DNA of 64,000 nt. Origin: Prochlorococcus sp. AG-388-F11. GTDB lineage: Bacteria; Cyanobacteriota; Cyanobacteriia; PCC-6307; Cyanobiaceae. The DNA is taken from positions 62,001 through 126,000 of the forward strand of contig QCGP01000001.1 in NCBI GenBank assembly GCA_003279845.1, read 5' to 3'. Made by a program: the position numbers and the translations under genes. Of this stretch, positions 13,815 to 23,041 are shown in pieces (positions within the stretch are counted from its first letter, which is position 1; each line of letters begins with the position of its first letter). A model generated the notes under the pieces. The model did no database searches. It saw only the letters and a program-made list of their open reading frames with translations, and had not been told where the DNA came from.

Positions 13815-14087
13815 ATGAAGAAAATGGGAATGCAGGCTGTTGATCTTGCTATTCAAAATGGAGTTGATCTTGACGGCACTCCAATTCCTCCAAAAATGCT
13901 AGAACTATATAACAGAATTATGGATGAGGAGAATAAAAGACAAAGGAGTGGGGTTAAAAAATCAATGAGAAATAGATGTGTTAAGACTGGTTCTAAGCAT
14001 TTTGATAAAGAAACATTGAATCAATTATTAATTGACTCAGGATGGGAAGGTCTCAAAGAAAAGGAAATTTTATTTTTTTATACCTAA
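13815..14087 (+). CDS. Hypothetical protein, 90 aa
   Basis: An all-soluble protein with a LDGTPIPPKMLELYNRIMDEENKRQRSGVKKSMRNRCVKTGSKHF core, helical and basic, ending FFYT. It lies 67 bp downstream of bcp on the same strand. It reads like a conserved marine cyanobacterial small protein; no function can be assigned. Confidence 0.6.
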   Translation: MKKMGMQAVDLAIQNGVDLDGTPIPPKMLELYNRIMDEENKRQRSGVKKSMRNRCVKTGSKHFDKETLNQLLIDSGWEGLKEKEILFFYT

Positions 14088-14196
14088 AAAAAAATAATTT
14101 TTTTTAAATTTATCTTAAAAAATATTTATGGTAATTTTTTAATTAAATTAAGAAACTGAGAACTAATTAAATTTTTTTTAGATCTAATTTTTAGAA

Positions 14197-14541
14197 TTAA
14201 TTAAACCATCCTTTTTTGTTAGAGGAAATTATTTTTTCTTTTTCAGCTTTTGTTTTAATACTTGCTTTTTTGAAAGCCAAGTTGGCTTCTATAACCGAAA
14301 CTATTGATATGAAAAAAAGACCAGAAATTCCAATTATTTGTTCACTTTGAGAAGGTTCTGAATCTCCTTGTAAAAAAAAACCTAAAGCTAACCATGCAGT
14401 AGTAGCAGTGATGGTAAAAAAATATGGTTTCCATCTTCTTTGATATAAGTAACCAGATCCTAAGCCAGGAAGAAAATTCAAAAAAGATGCTACCCAGCCT
14501 TTTGAAGATGCAAGTATTTCGTCTCTTGAGGGATAAGACAT
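14197..14541 (-). CDS. Two- to three-TM membrane protein, 114 aa
   Basis: GWVASFLNFLPGLGSGYLYQRRWKPYF (about 15-41) is a hydrophobic, glycine-rich entry segment, followed by TM helices at ~43-59 and 69-88 and a lysine-rich tail. It resembles cyanobacterial membrane proteins of unknown function. A 34-aa TM gene starts upstream with only five bases between. Confidence 0.7.
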   Translation of the reverse strand: MSYPSRDEILASSKGWVASFLNFLPGLGSGYLYQRRWKPYFFTITATTAWLALGFFLQGDSEPSQSEQIIGISGLFFISIVSVIEANLAFKKASIKTKAEKEKIISSNKKGWFN

Positions 14542-14546
14542 TTATC

Positions 14547-14651
14547 TTAGGTATTTATTAAATGTGAATTTATATAAGCAAAAGATATTGCGGCACAAAT
14601 TACCCAGCTGAAGGGTAGGAACATTCTTATTTTTTCTTTATTATTATTCAT
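14547..14651 (-). CDS. Small membrane peptide, 34 aa
   Basis: MNNNKEKIRMFLPFSWVICAAISFAYINSHLI: a polar N-terminus then one TM helix. It ends five bases before the ATG of the 114-aa membrane gene, so it is probably a leader cistron of the same message. Confidence 0.5.
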   Translation of the reverse strand: MNNNKEKIRMFLPFSWVICAAISFAYINSHLINT

Positions 14652-14719
14652 TCTTTAATTATGGAAAATATTTTTAAAATTTGTGGATTTGATGGATACC
14701 TTAAAACTAGAAGAATTAA

Positions 14720-14743
14720 AAAAGACGGTTAAAAACCGTCTTT
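14720..14743 (-). terminator. Rho-independent terminator of the 14768-15004 gene
   Basis: The perfect stem AAAGACGGTT / AACCGTCTTT is followed on the minus strand by a T-run. It lies 24 bp past the stop of the gene at 14768. Confidence 0.85.
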
Positions 14744-14767
14744 GAAAAAGTAAGTTCTCAAAAAAAA

Positions 14768-15004
14768 TTATTTATTTTTTGAAGCTGAGAGTACTTTAAG
14801 TTCTTTCTTTACTTCTTTTTCTCTCTCTTCAAGATGTTTTAGTTGAGCTTTAAACGCATCTTCAAGTCTTACTTTTTGTGTTGTAATTTCATCAAGTACT
14901 TCTTGATGTTGGTTTTTCCTTAACTCCTTCATTTCACTATCAGAAATAACATATACTGAGCTATATGAAGGTGTTTCAAAAAGAAGATCAAAAATTGAAT
15001 ACAT
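14768..15004 (-). CDS. Coiled-coil protein, 78 aa
   Basis: A short N-terminal segment (MYSIFDLLFETPSYSSVYVISDSEM) is followed by a continuous charged coiled coil (about 28-75, KVRLEDAFKAQLKHLEEREK). It has the style of conserved picocyanobacterial small proteins. It is monocistronic with its own terminator. Function unknown. Confidence 0.65.
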   Translation of the reverse strand: MYSIFDLLFETPSYSSVYVISDSEMKELRKNQHQEVLDEITTQKVRLEDAFKAQLKHLEEREKEVKKELKVLSASKNK

Positions 15005-15207
15005 AAGTGACCTTTGAATTAGTACAAATCTAATATCTAATAATTTTTTTTAATATGAAAGGATAAATACCGAAGATATTGATACGGCAAATACACCGAA
15101 TTTCGGTTTACCTAACATAACCGCCCAGTATTTACCGATCTCATATTAAGGTATATTTTAAGATACTAGAGATAATTCAAAAATTCTAAATTTAAAAAGA
15201 ACTTAAA

Positions 15208-15636
15208 ATGGATATAAAAATTACTAAAACATTAGTAATACCATCCAACGAAATTAAGTGGCGATTTTCCAGATCCTCAGGTCCTGGAGGGCAGAATGTA
15301 AATAAAATTGAAAGCAGAGTAGAGATTATTTTTAATTTAGAAGATTCAAAAGTCCTAAATGATTATCAGAAAGAAATTCTTAAGATTAATTTGAAAAATA
15401 AATTAGTGAAAAATAGATTATGTCTAGCGGTTCAAGAACATAGAAATCAATTACAAAATAGGCAGCTAGCCTTAATAAAATTTAGTTCAATCATAAAAGA
15501 TGGCTTAAATAAACCATATAAATTTAGGAAATCTACGAAACCTACTAAAGCATCGCAGAAGAAAAGAATTGATTTTAAGAAAAAACGTGGCGAATTGAAA
15601 AAAAGTAGACAAAAAGAAAAAATATATCAACTATGA
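15208..15636 (+). CDS. arfB: Alternative ribosome-rescue factor ArfB (YaeJ-like), 142 aa
   Basis: A codon-independent peptidyl-tRNA hydrolase that frees stalled ribosomes. SSGPGGQNVNKIESRVEI (about 24-41) contains the catalytic GGQ and adjacent conserved residues of class-I release-factor domains, without the codon-recognition domains of RF1/RF2. The lysine/arginine-rich C-terminal tail fits the mRNA-channel anchor of ArfB. The length (~140 aa) is typical. Confidence 0.9.
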   Translation: MDIKITKTLVIPSNEIKWRFSRSSGPGGQNVNKIESRVEIIFNLEDSKVLNDYQKEILKINLKNKLVKNRLCLAVQEHRNQLQNRQLALIKFSSIIKDGLNKPYKFRKSTKPTKASQKKRIDFKKKRGELKKSRQKEKIYQL

Positions 15637-15977
15637 GAAATAAATAAATATTCCCTTAGTAAATTTTTTGCAAGAATATGATTAATTTAATTTCGTTTCG
15701 GTTTAGTTAATTCAAATAATGATTTCTGGTTAATTGACTCTAATTCTGTTGGGGAAGTGCATTCCTACAAAGATAATGAGTATTCTGATAAAAATCTATT
15801 ACTTATATGTTTATTGATTAAGGAATCATTATGGAAATTCATAGAGAGAATCCTCAATATAATGAAAACTAGAAAAAAAATTTTTATTGGAGACAAGATT
15901 ATTATGGCAAAAATTGTTAAATTAAGATTGCCCAAAAACTATTAAAAAATGGGGAGGAAATTCAAAAATAAATTTTT
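15637..15977. other. Intergenic region, no supported gene
   Basis: A 62-codon frame exists at 15757 but its composition is not protein-like and it shares space with other short frames (for example ATGGAAATTCATAGAGAG... stopping after 13 codons). This may be a decayed small gene. No terminator or RNA was recognised. Confidence 0.3.
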
Positions 15978-16148
15978 TTAATTTAAGAAAATAAATGAAC
16001 CTTTAGGATAAAGCCTGGAAATTTTTTTATGTTGTAATAATTTCTTTTTTTTGATGTCATTTTCATATCTTCTCAACATCATTAGATAGTTTGTAAATCC
16101 AAAAATTACTAAAAAGATAATAAATCTTATTCCTGCCTCAAATTTCAT
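15978..16148 (-). CDS. Small single-TM protein, 56 aa
   Basis: Starting at the ATG at 16146-16148, the protein has a TM helix FIIFLVIFGFTNYLMML, then a strongly basic tail (RRYENDIKKKKLLQHKKISR). An upstream in-frame ATG would add 14 polar residues and is less likely. Function unknown. Confidence 0.5.
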   Translation of the reverse strand: MKFEAGIRFIIFLVIFGFTNYLMMLRRYENDIKKKKLLQHKKISRLYPKGSFIFLN

Positions 16149-16240
16149 ATGAGAATTAATCTTTATTTTAATCTGACAATTATTAATCAAAAATCAATCG
16201 GTATTTATCTCTAATCTTAAGAAACCTATATCTTATTTAA

Positions 16241-17104
16241 TTAAATTTTTGATTTTTTTTTCAAAATAAAAAAATATAAAAAACATAAAAAAAATAACAG
16301 TGAAATACCCAATAAACCACCTAGTGGATTTGTATTTATATTCCCTGGTCCTACTAACCAAATTGGGACATCTTTTGATATTTCAAATAAACCATTATTT
16401 ACTAAAAACCAACCTCCTACAAGTCCCCCATGTAATCCTATACAACCCCATAATGAGTTATTATTTTTTAATCTCACAAATGCTAAAAATATACCGAGCA
16501 AAAATAATCCAGATAGTATGCTTATCATTTGCCATAGAGGTAAATTAAATCCAATATGTACTATGCTAAATATTGATGACTGAAAAATTAAGGCTTTTCT
16601 TAGACCAAATTGATTTTTTAATTCTTCTAGAAGCCAGCCCCTAAAGATAAGTTCTTCTGCAAATCCCACTCCAAAGATCAAGAGAAAGCTATTTATCAAT
16701 ATATCTATTGATATTTCGCCTAACCAAATACCGTCTTTGAAAAGAATTATAGGAATTAAAATTGCTGATAATAGACTGATTGCCCCTAACAAACCTTTTA
16801 AAAAGTAAAAACTTGTTTTCCTATTTCTATTTGTTTTCTTAATTCCAACTAATTTCCAAACATTATTTAATTTCCATCGAACTTCAAACCATTTAGGTAA
16901 TGAAATAACAAAAATTAAAAATGTTATAATTGTCCCGATTAAAGAGATATTTTCTTTTTCAATACCTAGAAAAATAAGAGGACTTGCTAAAATCCAACCC
17001 AGAAAATATAAAAAAGGAATGAATATAATCGTTGATATTATTTTAGGCCTTAAAATAAAAGTTTTAAGATATATGCATTTAATTCTCTGAAAAAATATAT
17101 TCAT
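16241..17104 (-). CDS. CPBP-family intramembrane metalloprotease (CAAX protease/bacteriocin-processing type), 287 aa
   Basis: This is a multi-pass membrane protein with eight or so helices. The C-terminal half has the CPBP motifs: EELIFRGWLLEEL (EExxxR), then FSIVHIGF with the second zinc histidine, and LHGGLVGGWF. Such enzymes cleave or bind prenylated or membrane substrates and often process peptides or act in self-immunity. The ATG at 17104 is preferred over an upstream TTG. The target is unknown. Confidence 0.85.
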   Translation of the reverse strand: MNIFFQRIKCIYLKTFILRPKIISTIIFIPFLYFLGWILASPLIFLGIEKENISLIGTIITFLIFVISLPKWFEVRWKLNNVWKLVGIKKTNRNRKTSFYFLKGLLGAISLLSAILIPIILFKDGIWLGEISIDILINSFLLIFGVGFAEELIFRGWLLEELKNQFGLRKALIFQSSIFSIVHIGFNLPLWQMISILSGLFLLGIFLAFVRLKNNNSLWGCIGLHGGLVGGWFLVNNGLFEISKDVPIWLVGPGNINTNPLGGLLGISLLFFLCFLYFFILKKKSKI

Positions 17105-17198
17105 TATGAAAATCAAATTCTCGTTAATTTCTTAAAAAGATCATATAGCTTGATTTATGTAAAATTTGATTATTTTAATATGAACTTACATATATTTA

Positions 17199-18032
17199 TT
17201 AAACTATTACATTTTCACTTGGAAGAATAATTCTTTTTTCTTTTAAAGAGAAATTAGAGGGAACTAAGAATTCTTTTTTGGAATTTGATAAGAAAGATGC
17301 CCACCAAGAAAAAGTACTATTGCTCAATATAGCTAAATTTGAAGATCTTATAATATTAAAATCATTTTTTATAGAATTTGATTTAAGAATTGAAATTTTT
17401 AAATCTATAAAATATTTTTTCATTTCTTTTATAATTTCTTTACCATATTGTCTATCTTCAGAAATCACCTTGAAGGTATTAAATCCCTTTCTCAGTGCAT
17501 ATTCAATTGCTTTTTTATAATAGTAACTATCGCAAATATTTAAGTCTTTTATTTTGAGGAAGTCACCTCCCCTAACATGAATAATTACATTTTCATTACA
17601 AATTTTAATATGCTCTTTATTCAAGGAAATAGGTCTTAATTTTAATTGACTAAATAATTCATTTATTTGTTCATACTTCCATTTATGGATAAAATAACCA
17701 TCTAAAAATAATATTTTTTTATTAAAAAAATTAGAATTCTTTAAATAAAAGTTCCTATCATTTACCCCTATATATGGTACATAACTGCCAAACCTTAATC
17801 CTGCAGAACTTCTGGCTAAAAATCTTGTAAATAAATTTATTTTTCTAGAATTATCATAATGAAGCCAATCAGGGATTTCAAAAATATAATTGAGGCAATT
17901 TTCTCTTTTTGGGATGTGAATATCTCCTAGAAAAGAAATTATTACTTTTTCTTTCTTATTGCGATATTTCAAAAATGCTGCGGTTTGAAATAATTGATTA
18001 CCTAATCCCCCAATCATTCTAGAAAAAAGCAT
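17199..18032 (-). CDS. Glycosyltransferase family 11 (alpha-1,2-fucosyltransferase-like), 277 aa
   Basis: The N-terminal GGLGNQLFQTAAF and the HVRGGDF motif (HxRxxD, GDP-sugar contact) in the middle are the classic GT11 signatures. SNSTFSWWASFLS near the C-terminus is the third conserved GT11 block. Such enzymes transfer fucose or related GDP-sugars to surface glycans. The ATG at 18032 is chosen over a TTG four codons upstream. It is divergent from a GT2 gene, and together they look like a small surface-glycan island. Confidence 0.9.
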   Translation of the reverse strand: MLFSRMIGGLGNQLFQTAAFLKYRNKKEKVIISFLGDIHIPKRENCLNYIFEIPDWLHYDNSRKINLFTRFLARSSAGLRFGSYVPYIGVNDRNFYLKNSNFFNKKILFLDGYFIHKWKYEQINELFSQLKLRPISLNKEHIKICNENVIIHVRGGDFLKIKDLNICDSYYYKKAIEYALRKGFNTFKVISEDRQYGKEIIKEMKKYFIDLKISILKSNSIKNDFNIIRSSNLAILSNSTFSWWASFLSNSKKEFLVPSNFSLKEKRIILPSENVIV

Positions 18033-18132
18033 TTTTTTAAACAAAAAATATAAAGTTAAGAAAAAGATTCTTTAGTTAGTTCTAATTTTATATTAAGTAT
18101 ATAATCTTAAGTTAATAATATTTAAAGTTAAA

Positions 18133-18900
18133 TTGGAAAAATATCCTATTTCTAAACAAAATTCATCTTACTTATTTAATATCGTAGTCCCACTATTCAA
18201 TGCGGAGAAATATATAGAAAAGTGCCTTAATTCAATTATTAAACAATCCTATAAAAAATTTCATGTCCAAATAGTTGATGATTGTTCTACTGATTCTTCT
18301 TATGATATCGCTTCTTCAATATGTAATAAGAATAAGAATTTTGAGATAATTAAAAATCCTAGGAGATTAGGAGCATTAAATAATATTTTTAATTTGCTTG
18401 ATAAAAAAATCAAAGAACCATCTCAGACTATTGATATTTTAATTGATGGAGATGATTACTTATATAGTGGTGATGTTCTAAATATTCTTCACGAAAAGTA
18501 TTCAGAAACAGATTGTTTATTAACATATGGTTCGCATTTATGCTCAAAAGGTGTTCGAGGTAAAAAATATCCAGGCTTAATAAGAAAATTTAACTTATTT
18601 AGGGAATATTTTTGGTACGCCTCCCATTTAAGAACTTTTAGACATGATTTGTGGTTATCTGTTAATAAGCATGATTTATTAGATAAAAATAGAAAATACT
18701 ACTCTGTCGCTTGGGATCTAGCAATAATGTTCCCAATGTTAGAAATGGCCGGTTCACGTCAAGAGTTTATTAAGGAAGTTTTATATGTCTATAACGATGA
18801 AAACCCTATCTGTGATCATAAAATAAGAAGAAAACAACAAATATTGGCTGCAAAAGAAATAAGAAAAAAAGAAAAATATCGTAAGAAAGATTTTATTTAA
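18133..18900 (+). CDS. Glycosyltransferase family 2, 255 aa
   Basis: An inverting GT-A enzyme: NIVVPLFNAEKYIEKCLNSI opens the fold, VDDCSTDSS binds the nucleotide, and LIDGDDYLYS carries the DxD metal motif. There is no TM domain, so it is a cytosolic transferase acting on lipid-linked or soluble acceptors. The start is TTG; no ATG lies nearby. It is divergent from the GT11 gene. Confidence 0.88.
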   Translation: MEKYPISKQNSSYLFNIVVPLFNAEKYIEKCLNSIIKQSYKKFHVQIVDDCSTDSSYDIASSICNKNKNFEIIKNPRRLGALNNIFNLLDKKIKEPSQTIDILIDGDDYLYSGDVLNILHEKYSETDCLLTYGSHLCSKGVRGKKYPGLIRKFNLFREYFWYASHLRTFRHDLWLSVNKHDLLDKNRKYYSVAWDLAIMFPMLEMAGSRQEFIKEVLYVYNDENPICDHKIRRKQQILAAKEIRKKEKYRKKDFI

Positions 18901-19068
18901 AATTTATTTTGATATTTATCTTATTTTGCACTAGGCCACATTAATCTGATCCCTATTTATATTTTTCATTATTCAATATGTTCTTTTTTCGTAATACTTG
19001 AAATTCTAACTATTGAAAATGCCTAAAAGTGATGTTTATTGAATACATATATATATTTATAAAAATTT

Positions 19069-19158
19069 ATGGTTATTAATCTTTCAACTTTAATTTTTAC
19101 ATTACTATCTCCATTACTTATTTTTGCAGTAATAATTTCTGTTTACTTATTTCATTAG
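19069..19158 (+). CDS. Hydrophobic micro-peptide, 29 aa
   Basis: MVINLSTLIFTLLSPLLIFAVIISVYLFH is a single TM helix. Its size is like small thylakoid subunits but there is no matching signature. Weak evidence. Confidence 0.4.
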   Translation: MVINLSTLIFTLLSPLLIFAVIISVYLFH

Positions 19159-19186
19159 GAAGTATTTTCAAATAATCTTAACTAAT

Positions 19187-19282
19187 TTAAGGATGTATTA
19201 TGCCTGCTTTTTCTAATGCAAATGATAAAAATGCAATAATTGCCATTAGAGTTAAAATCTTGTTCTTTTTGATGAAATCCAT
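19187..19282 (-). CDS. Small single-TM peptide, 31 aa
   Basis: MDFIKKNKILTLMAIIAFLS...: a basic N-terminus, one helix and a short tail AGIIHP. It is convergent with the 29-aa peptide. Typical island micro-protein; function unknown. Confidence 0.4.
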   Translation of the reverse strand: MDFIKKNKILTLMAIIAFLSFALEKAGIIHP

Positions 19283-19392
19283 AATGGATATTAATAATCT
19301 ATTTATTAAATTCTTATATAAAATAATAAGTAATTAAAAATATTTTAACAATTACGATGGAACCTATATAAATAGGAGATTTACTTCCCTCA

Positions 19393-19616
19393 ATGGCATC
19401 TTATAAAAAGGCTATTGAAAAATATGATAAAGGTATAAAAGAAGGTTAATTTTATGAAGACACTCTTGGCAGAGATTTTAATTATCCAGATTGGTAAATA
19501 CGCTTAATACACAAATAACTTTTGCCTTGGCTGATTGGATTATAGATTGGCGAAAGTGCCGAGATAAGAATTCATCTATTGATGAGCGTATAAATTGTTT
19601 TTTCAATGGAAATTGA
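19393..19616 (+). pseudogene. Decayed gene, ~73 codons with one stop and one frameshift
   Basis: MASYKKAIEKYDKGIKEG, then TAA, then FYEDTLGRDFNYPDW, then a frame change into NTLNTQITFALADWIIDW and on to ERINCFFNGN. The parts read as one coherent Trp/Asp-rich protein interrupted twice. Recent inactivation is the simplest explanation. Family not recognised. Confidence 0.45.
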
Positions 19617-19817
19617 AAGATTATAAACTTTTTAATAGGGATAAAAGAATAATAGAATCTATTTTTCTTTATAAATGTGAATAAGTAAGAATTATAGACT
19701 TTAATTTTTATATTTCTCTATAAAAAACAAAAGATCATTTAAATCCTCTTACAAATTAAGAAATAAGTAAATCAGCATTTTTACGGATTTACTTAAAATA
19801 TATAAAGGAGTAATTTA

Positions 19818-20118
19818 TAAATGTTGAGTTCGGAGGCAATCTAAATGATTGATAGTCCGCCTGAAATTTAGCAAATTCCAAAATATAGGAAGCGTATTCC
19901 TGAGAATGGGATTATTCGAAAATTAAAGTTCAATCAACTAGTCTGATAAGACTTCGCTTTATAATTACTAGCGACAATAGGGACTGAAATTATCGAGAGA
20001 AATCCCCGAATTCACATATTCTATGTTTATGAGTAAATAGACTTTGAAATATGTAACTTTATATCCTTTAAGAAGGAAATTAGATATTTGAAAAGGACTG
20101 TATAATCAGTCCTTTTTT
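19818..20118 (+). ncRNA. Candidate structured non-coding RNA with terminator
   Basis: About 300 bases without a gene contain local pairings such as AGGC-AATC...GATT...GCCT near 19833 and end in a very strong terminator: AAAAGGACTG-TATAAT-CAGTCCTTTTTT (20091-20117). No gene ends just upstream on this strand, so the terminator must belong to an untranslated transcript. It does not match tmRNA or RNase P motifs that I can check by eye; a 6S-like or lineage-specific RNA is possible. Confidence 0.4.
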
Positions 20119-20194
20119 GTTTAAAAAATTTCTTCTAAACTATGAAGTCTTTTTGTATATTGTAGATTTGTAGAGTGATCAAAAATATTTCAAA

Positions 20195-21145
20195 ATGAAA
20201 GATCAAGTCTTGTTTCCAAAAATTGAAGCACGTGAAAAGGGTTTTTTAAAGGTTAGTGATATTCATACTATTTATTGGGAAAGATCTGGCAATCCAAATG
20301 GAAAAAAAATACTGGTTATTCATGGAGGTCCAGGAGGAGGAAGTCAACCAAGATATAGAAGATACTTTGATCCAGTTAAATTCGATATTATTCAATTTGA
20401 CCAAAGAGGTTGTGGTTATTCAACACCCTTCTCTGAATTAAAAGAAAATAAAACTAATCATTTAGTCGATGACATTGAGAAATTAAGGATTCTATTAAAA
20501 ATTGATAGGTGGCATTTGTTTGGTGGATCTTGGGGCTCAACACTTTCCCTTATATATGCAATTAAAAATCCCTCAAGAGTTATCAGCTTAACTTTGCGAG
20601 GAATATTTTTATGTAGAAAGTTTGAATTATTATGGTTCTATCAATATGGTGCAAGTGAGATATTCCCTGAGGAATTTGAAGAATATATTTCTGTAATACC
20701 AAAAGAAGAAAGAAATGATTTGATAAATTCTTTTTATAAATATCTAACATCTTCAGATGTGAAGCTGAGATCAAGAGCAGCAGCAGCTTGGACAAAATGG
20801 GAACTCTCAACTAGTCATTTAATAAATAAAAAAATCGATTTTGATAAGTCCCAAGTTAATTCTTTTTCAGATGCCTTTGCAAGGATCGAATGTCATTATT
20901 TTATTAATAATATTTTCTTAGAAGATAATTTTATTTTGAATAATATAAAAAAAATAGAATCAATTCCAACAAAAATAATTCAAGGGAGGTATGACGTCGT
21001 ATGCCCTGTTAGGAGTGCTTGGGATCTAAATAAGAAATTAAAGAATTCTGAATTAATTATTGTTAATGATGCTGGGCATTCAATGAGTGAAAAAGGTATA
21101 GGTATCGAATTAATAAAAGCTGTAAAAGGAATTGAAAATCTTTAA
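20195..21145 (+). CDS. pip: Proline iminopeptidase, peptidase family S33, 316 aa
   Basis: An alpha/beta hydrolase that removes N-terminal proline. HGGPGGGSQPRYRRYFDP (about 44-61) is the oxyanion-hole loop diagnostic of S33, FDQRGCGYS follows, and GGSWGSTLSL (~108-117) contains the nucleophilic serine. GRYDVVCP and the GHSMSE histidine complete the triad region. Full length. It is probably transcribed alone. Confidence 0.93.
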   Translation: MKDQVLFPKIEAREKGFLKVSDIHTIYWERSGNPNGKKILVIHGGPGGGSQPRYRRYFDPVKFDIIQFDQRGCGYSTPFSELKENKTNHLVDDIEKLRILLKIDRWHLFGGSWGSTLSLIYAIKNPSRVISLTLRGIFLCRKFELLWFYQYGASEIFPEEFEEYISVIPKEERNDLINSFYKYLTSSDVKLRSRAAAAWTKWELSTSHLINKKIDFDKSQVNSFSDAFARIECHYFINNIFLEDNFILNNIKKIESIPTKIIQGRYDVVCPVRSAWDLNKKLKNSELIIVNDAGHSMSEKGIGIELIKAVKGIENL

Positions 21146-21168
21146 TAGATAGAATATTTATTTAGAAA

Positions 21169-21342
21169 TTAAAGGCCATTATCTTCAATATTTTGCGCAA
21201 TACTTCTAAGAAGTTCGACGATATCAGAATCTTCGCATTTAGTATCTTCTTTAAGCAAAATGCACTCGTCTCTAATACTTACATTAGTACTCCACCATAT
21301 ACCTGAACTATTGGTATCGTCCCATTCAAATCTTTCAGACAT
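21169..21342 (-). CDS. Hypothetical protein, 57 aa
   Basis: An acidic soluble protein MSERFEWDDTNSSGIWWSTN... with two cysteines and a C-terminal helix (DIVELLRSIAQNIED). It looks like a complete small conserved protein. Convergent with pip. Function unknown. Confidence 0.55.
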   Translation of the reverse strand: MSERFEWDDTNSSGIWWSTNVSIRDECILLKEDTKCEDSDIVELLRSIAQNIEDNGL

Positions 21343-21464
21343 AATTAATAAAATCTAATCAATACATTAAAGCTTGCATTACCTCATCGTGGATTTAGAT
21401 ATTTAATTTCAATATTTAAAGCTTTTCTATATAATAAAAATCTGGAAATTTTAGAAAATCCTTT

Positions 21465-22961
21465 CTAGATATCTAATTTCAGTTCGGTTTGTATTTCTTT
21501 TTTCTTAGAAACAATTTTTTTATTTTTTATATTTTTTCTTATCATTTTTCTAGAGCCATGTTTTAAATAAATTTTTTTTGAGATATCCCAATATCCATCC
21601 TTTTTAGTTATTTCCTGAATTTTCTTCTTTGCATTCTTAGTGCTATTTGGGACGTCAATTATTGGCCTTATATATTTAATTTTTTCATATTCTTCTTTAT
21701 TAAATCTAGATAATAGCCATGGTTCATGTATGAAATTAAGTGATATATCTTTTAATTCTGGTATCCATTTTTTTATAAATTTTCCTTGAGGATCATGATC
21801 TTTTCCCTGCTTAATAGGATTATAAATTCTATTGGTATTTATAGATGTAGTTCCAGATTGCATTTGGCATTGGTTCCAATGTATCCCAGGCTCATAATCT
21901 ACAAATTTATTTGCTAATTCAGAACCTGAATCTTGCCATGGTAACCATAAATTATAGCTAGCAAAAGACATTAACATAGCGCGCATCCTGAAGTTAATCC
22001 ATCCATTGAAATTTAATGAGCGCATACATGCATCTATAAAAGGAAAGCCTGTATTACCTGCACTCCATAAATACAGTAATTCATTATTTTTTTCTCTAAT
22101 ATTTTTAAAAAAAGGATGGAATTCTCTAAACTCTAGTTCTGGTTCACTTTCAAGTTTCTGAATAAAATGACAATGCCAAGTTAATCTACTTTTTAACATC
22201 CTGGAATTATTGTTTTTTGATATATTTGCCTTATTAAAAATTTCTTTTAATGAAATGCATCCCCAACAAATATATGGAGATAGTCTTGTACAACTATCAA
22301 ATGATTTTTCTGGGCTAGAAATATCTTTTGCATAAGAATCTAGTTTATTAGTAAAGAAGTATTGCATTCTCTCTAAACCTTTCTTTCTTCCGCCTTGCAT
22401 TCTTCCTGGACAAGTTTCTTTTTTAAAGGGAAAAATTTCATCTGAGGGTATTTCTCCAACATCAAAATTAATGGAATTAATTCTCAATGGGGCCTTAAAA
22501 AAGTTTTTTTCGGAATTTTTTTGCCACTTTTTAGCCCAATTATTTCTATCAAAATTCCCTCTAAAAACTGAAAATTGTAGAAATTCTTTCCAAACAATAT
22601 TTTTGCTTAAAGACCATTCTCTCACTTTTTGATCTCTTTTATAAGTAAGCCAATCTCCTGTTTCTTGATGGCTATATATGCCCTTGATTTTGAATTTTAA
22701 ACTAACTTCATCAAAAATATTAATAACATTTCCAGTCCTAATAATTAATGGTTGTCCAATCTCAGCAAGTGTATTTCTTAAATCTAAGAGACTTTCTTTG
22801 CAAAATTGCCATTGCCTATATGAATGAGTATTTTGGCTCCAAATATCTAACTCAATAATATAAATAGGTAAAATATCATTATCTTTTATTGCCTCATAAA
22901 GAGCTTCATTATCAAAAATTCTTAAATCTTTCTTAAACCATAAGATATTTATTTCTTTCAT
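21465..22961 (-). CDS. phrB: DNA photolyase/cryptochrome family, 498 aa
   Basis: The N-terminal photolyase alpha/beta domain (ILWFKKDLRIFDNEAL) binds the antenna cofactor, and the helical C-terminal domain binds FAD: WHCHFIQKLE, NTGFPFIDACMRSLNFNGW, then NQCQMQSGTTSINTNRIYNP and DPQGKFIKKWIPEL. These are all photolyase signatures; light-driven repair of pyrimidine dimers is the likely role. The QMQSGTT variant marks a bacterial subgroup that may act as a cryptochrome rather than a classic CPD enzyme. Confidence 0.87.
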   Translation of the reverse strand: MKEINILWFKKDLRIFDNEALYEAIKDNDILPIYIIELDIWSQNTHSYRQWQFCKESLLDLRNTLAEIGQPLIIRTGNVINIFDEVSLKFKIKGIYSHQETGDWLTYKRDQKVREWSLSKNIVWKEFLQFSVFRGNFDRNNWAKKWQKNSEKNFFKAPLRINSINFDVGEIPSDEIFPFKKETCPGRMQGGRKKGLERMQYFFTNKLDSYAKDISSPEKSFDSCTRLSPYICWGCISLKEIFNKANISKNNNSRMLKSRLTWHCHFIQKLESEPELEFREFHPFFKNIREKNNELLYLWSAGNTGFPFIDACMRSLNFNGWINFRMRAMLMSFASYNLWLPWQDSGSELANKFVDYEPGIHWNQCQMQSGTTSINTNRIYNPIKQGKDHDPQGKFIKKWIPELKDISLNFIHEPWLLSRFNKEEYEKIKYIRPIIDVPNSTKNAKKKIQEITKKDGYWDISKKIYLKHGSRKMIRKNIKNKKIVSKKKEIQTELKLDI

Positions 22962-23041
22962 AATTTTTCTTTCAATCCTAGAAAAATAATATTAAGTTTG
23001 TAGGTAAAAAATTTAAAAAATTCTAGAATAACTAAAAAAAA

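Noticed and set aside
15757-15945. 62-codon open frame downstream of arfB
   Set aside because: Lys/Ile-rich translation without domain character, overlapping other short frames; possibly a decayed gene but not supportable as a CDS.
19818-20118. tmRNA or RNase P RNA
   Set aside because: The tag-peptide codons and the conserved RNase P blocks were not found, so only a generic candidate RNA is listed.
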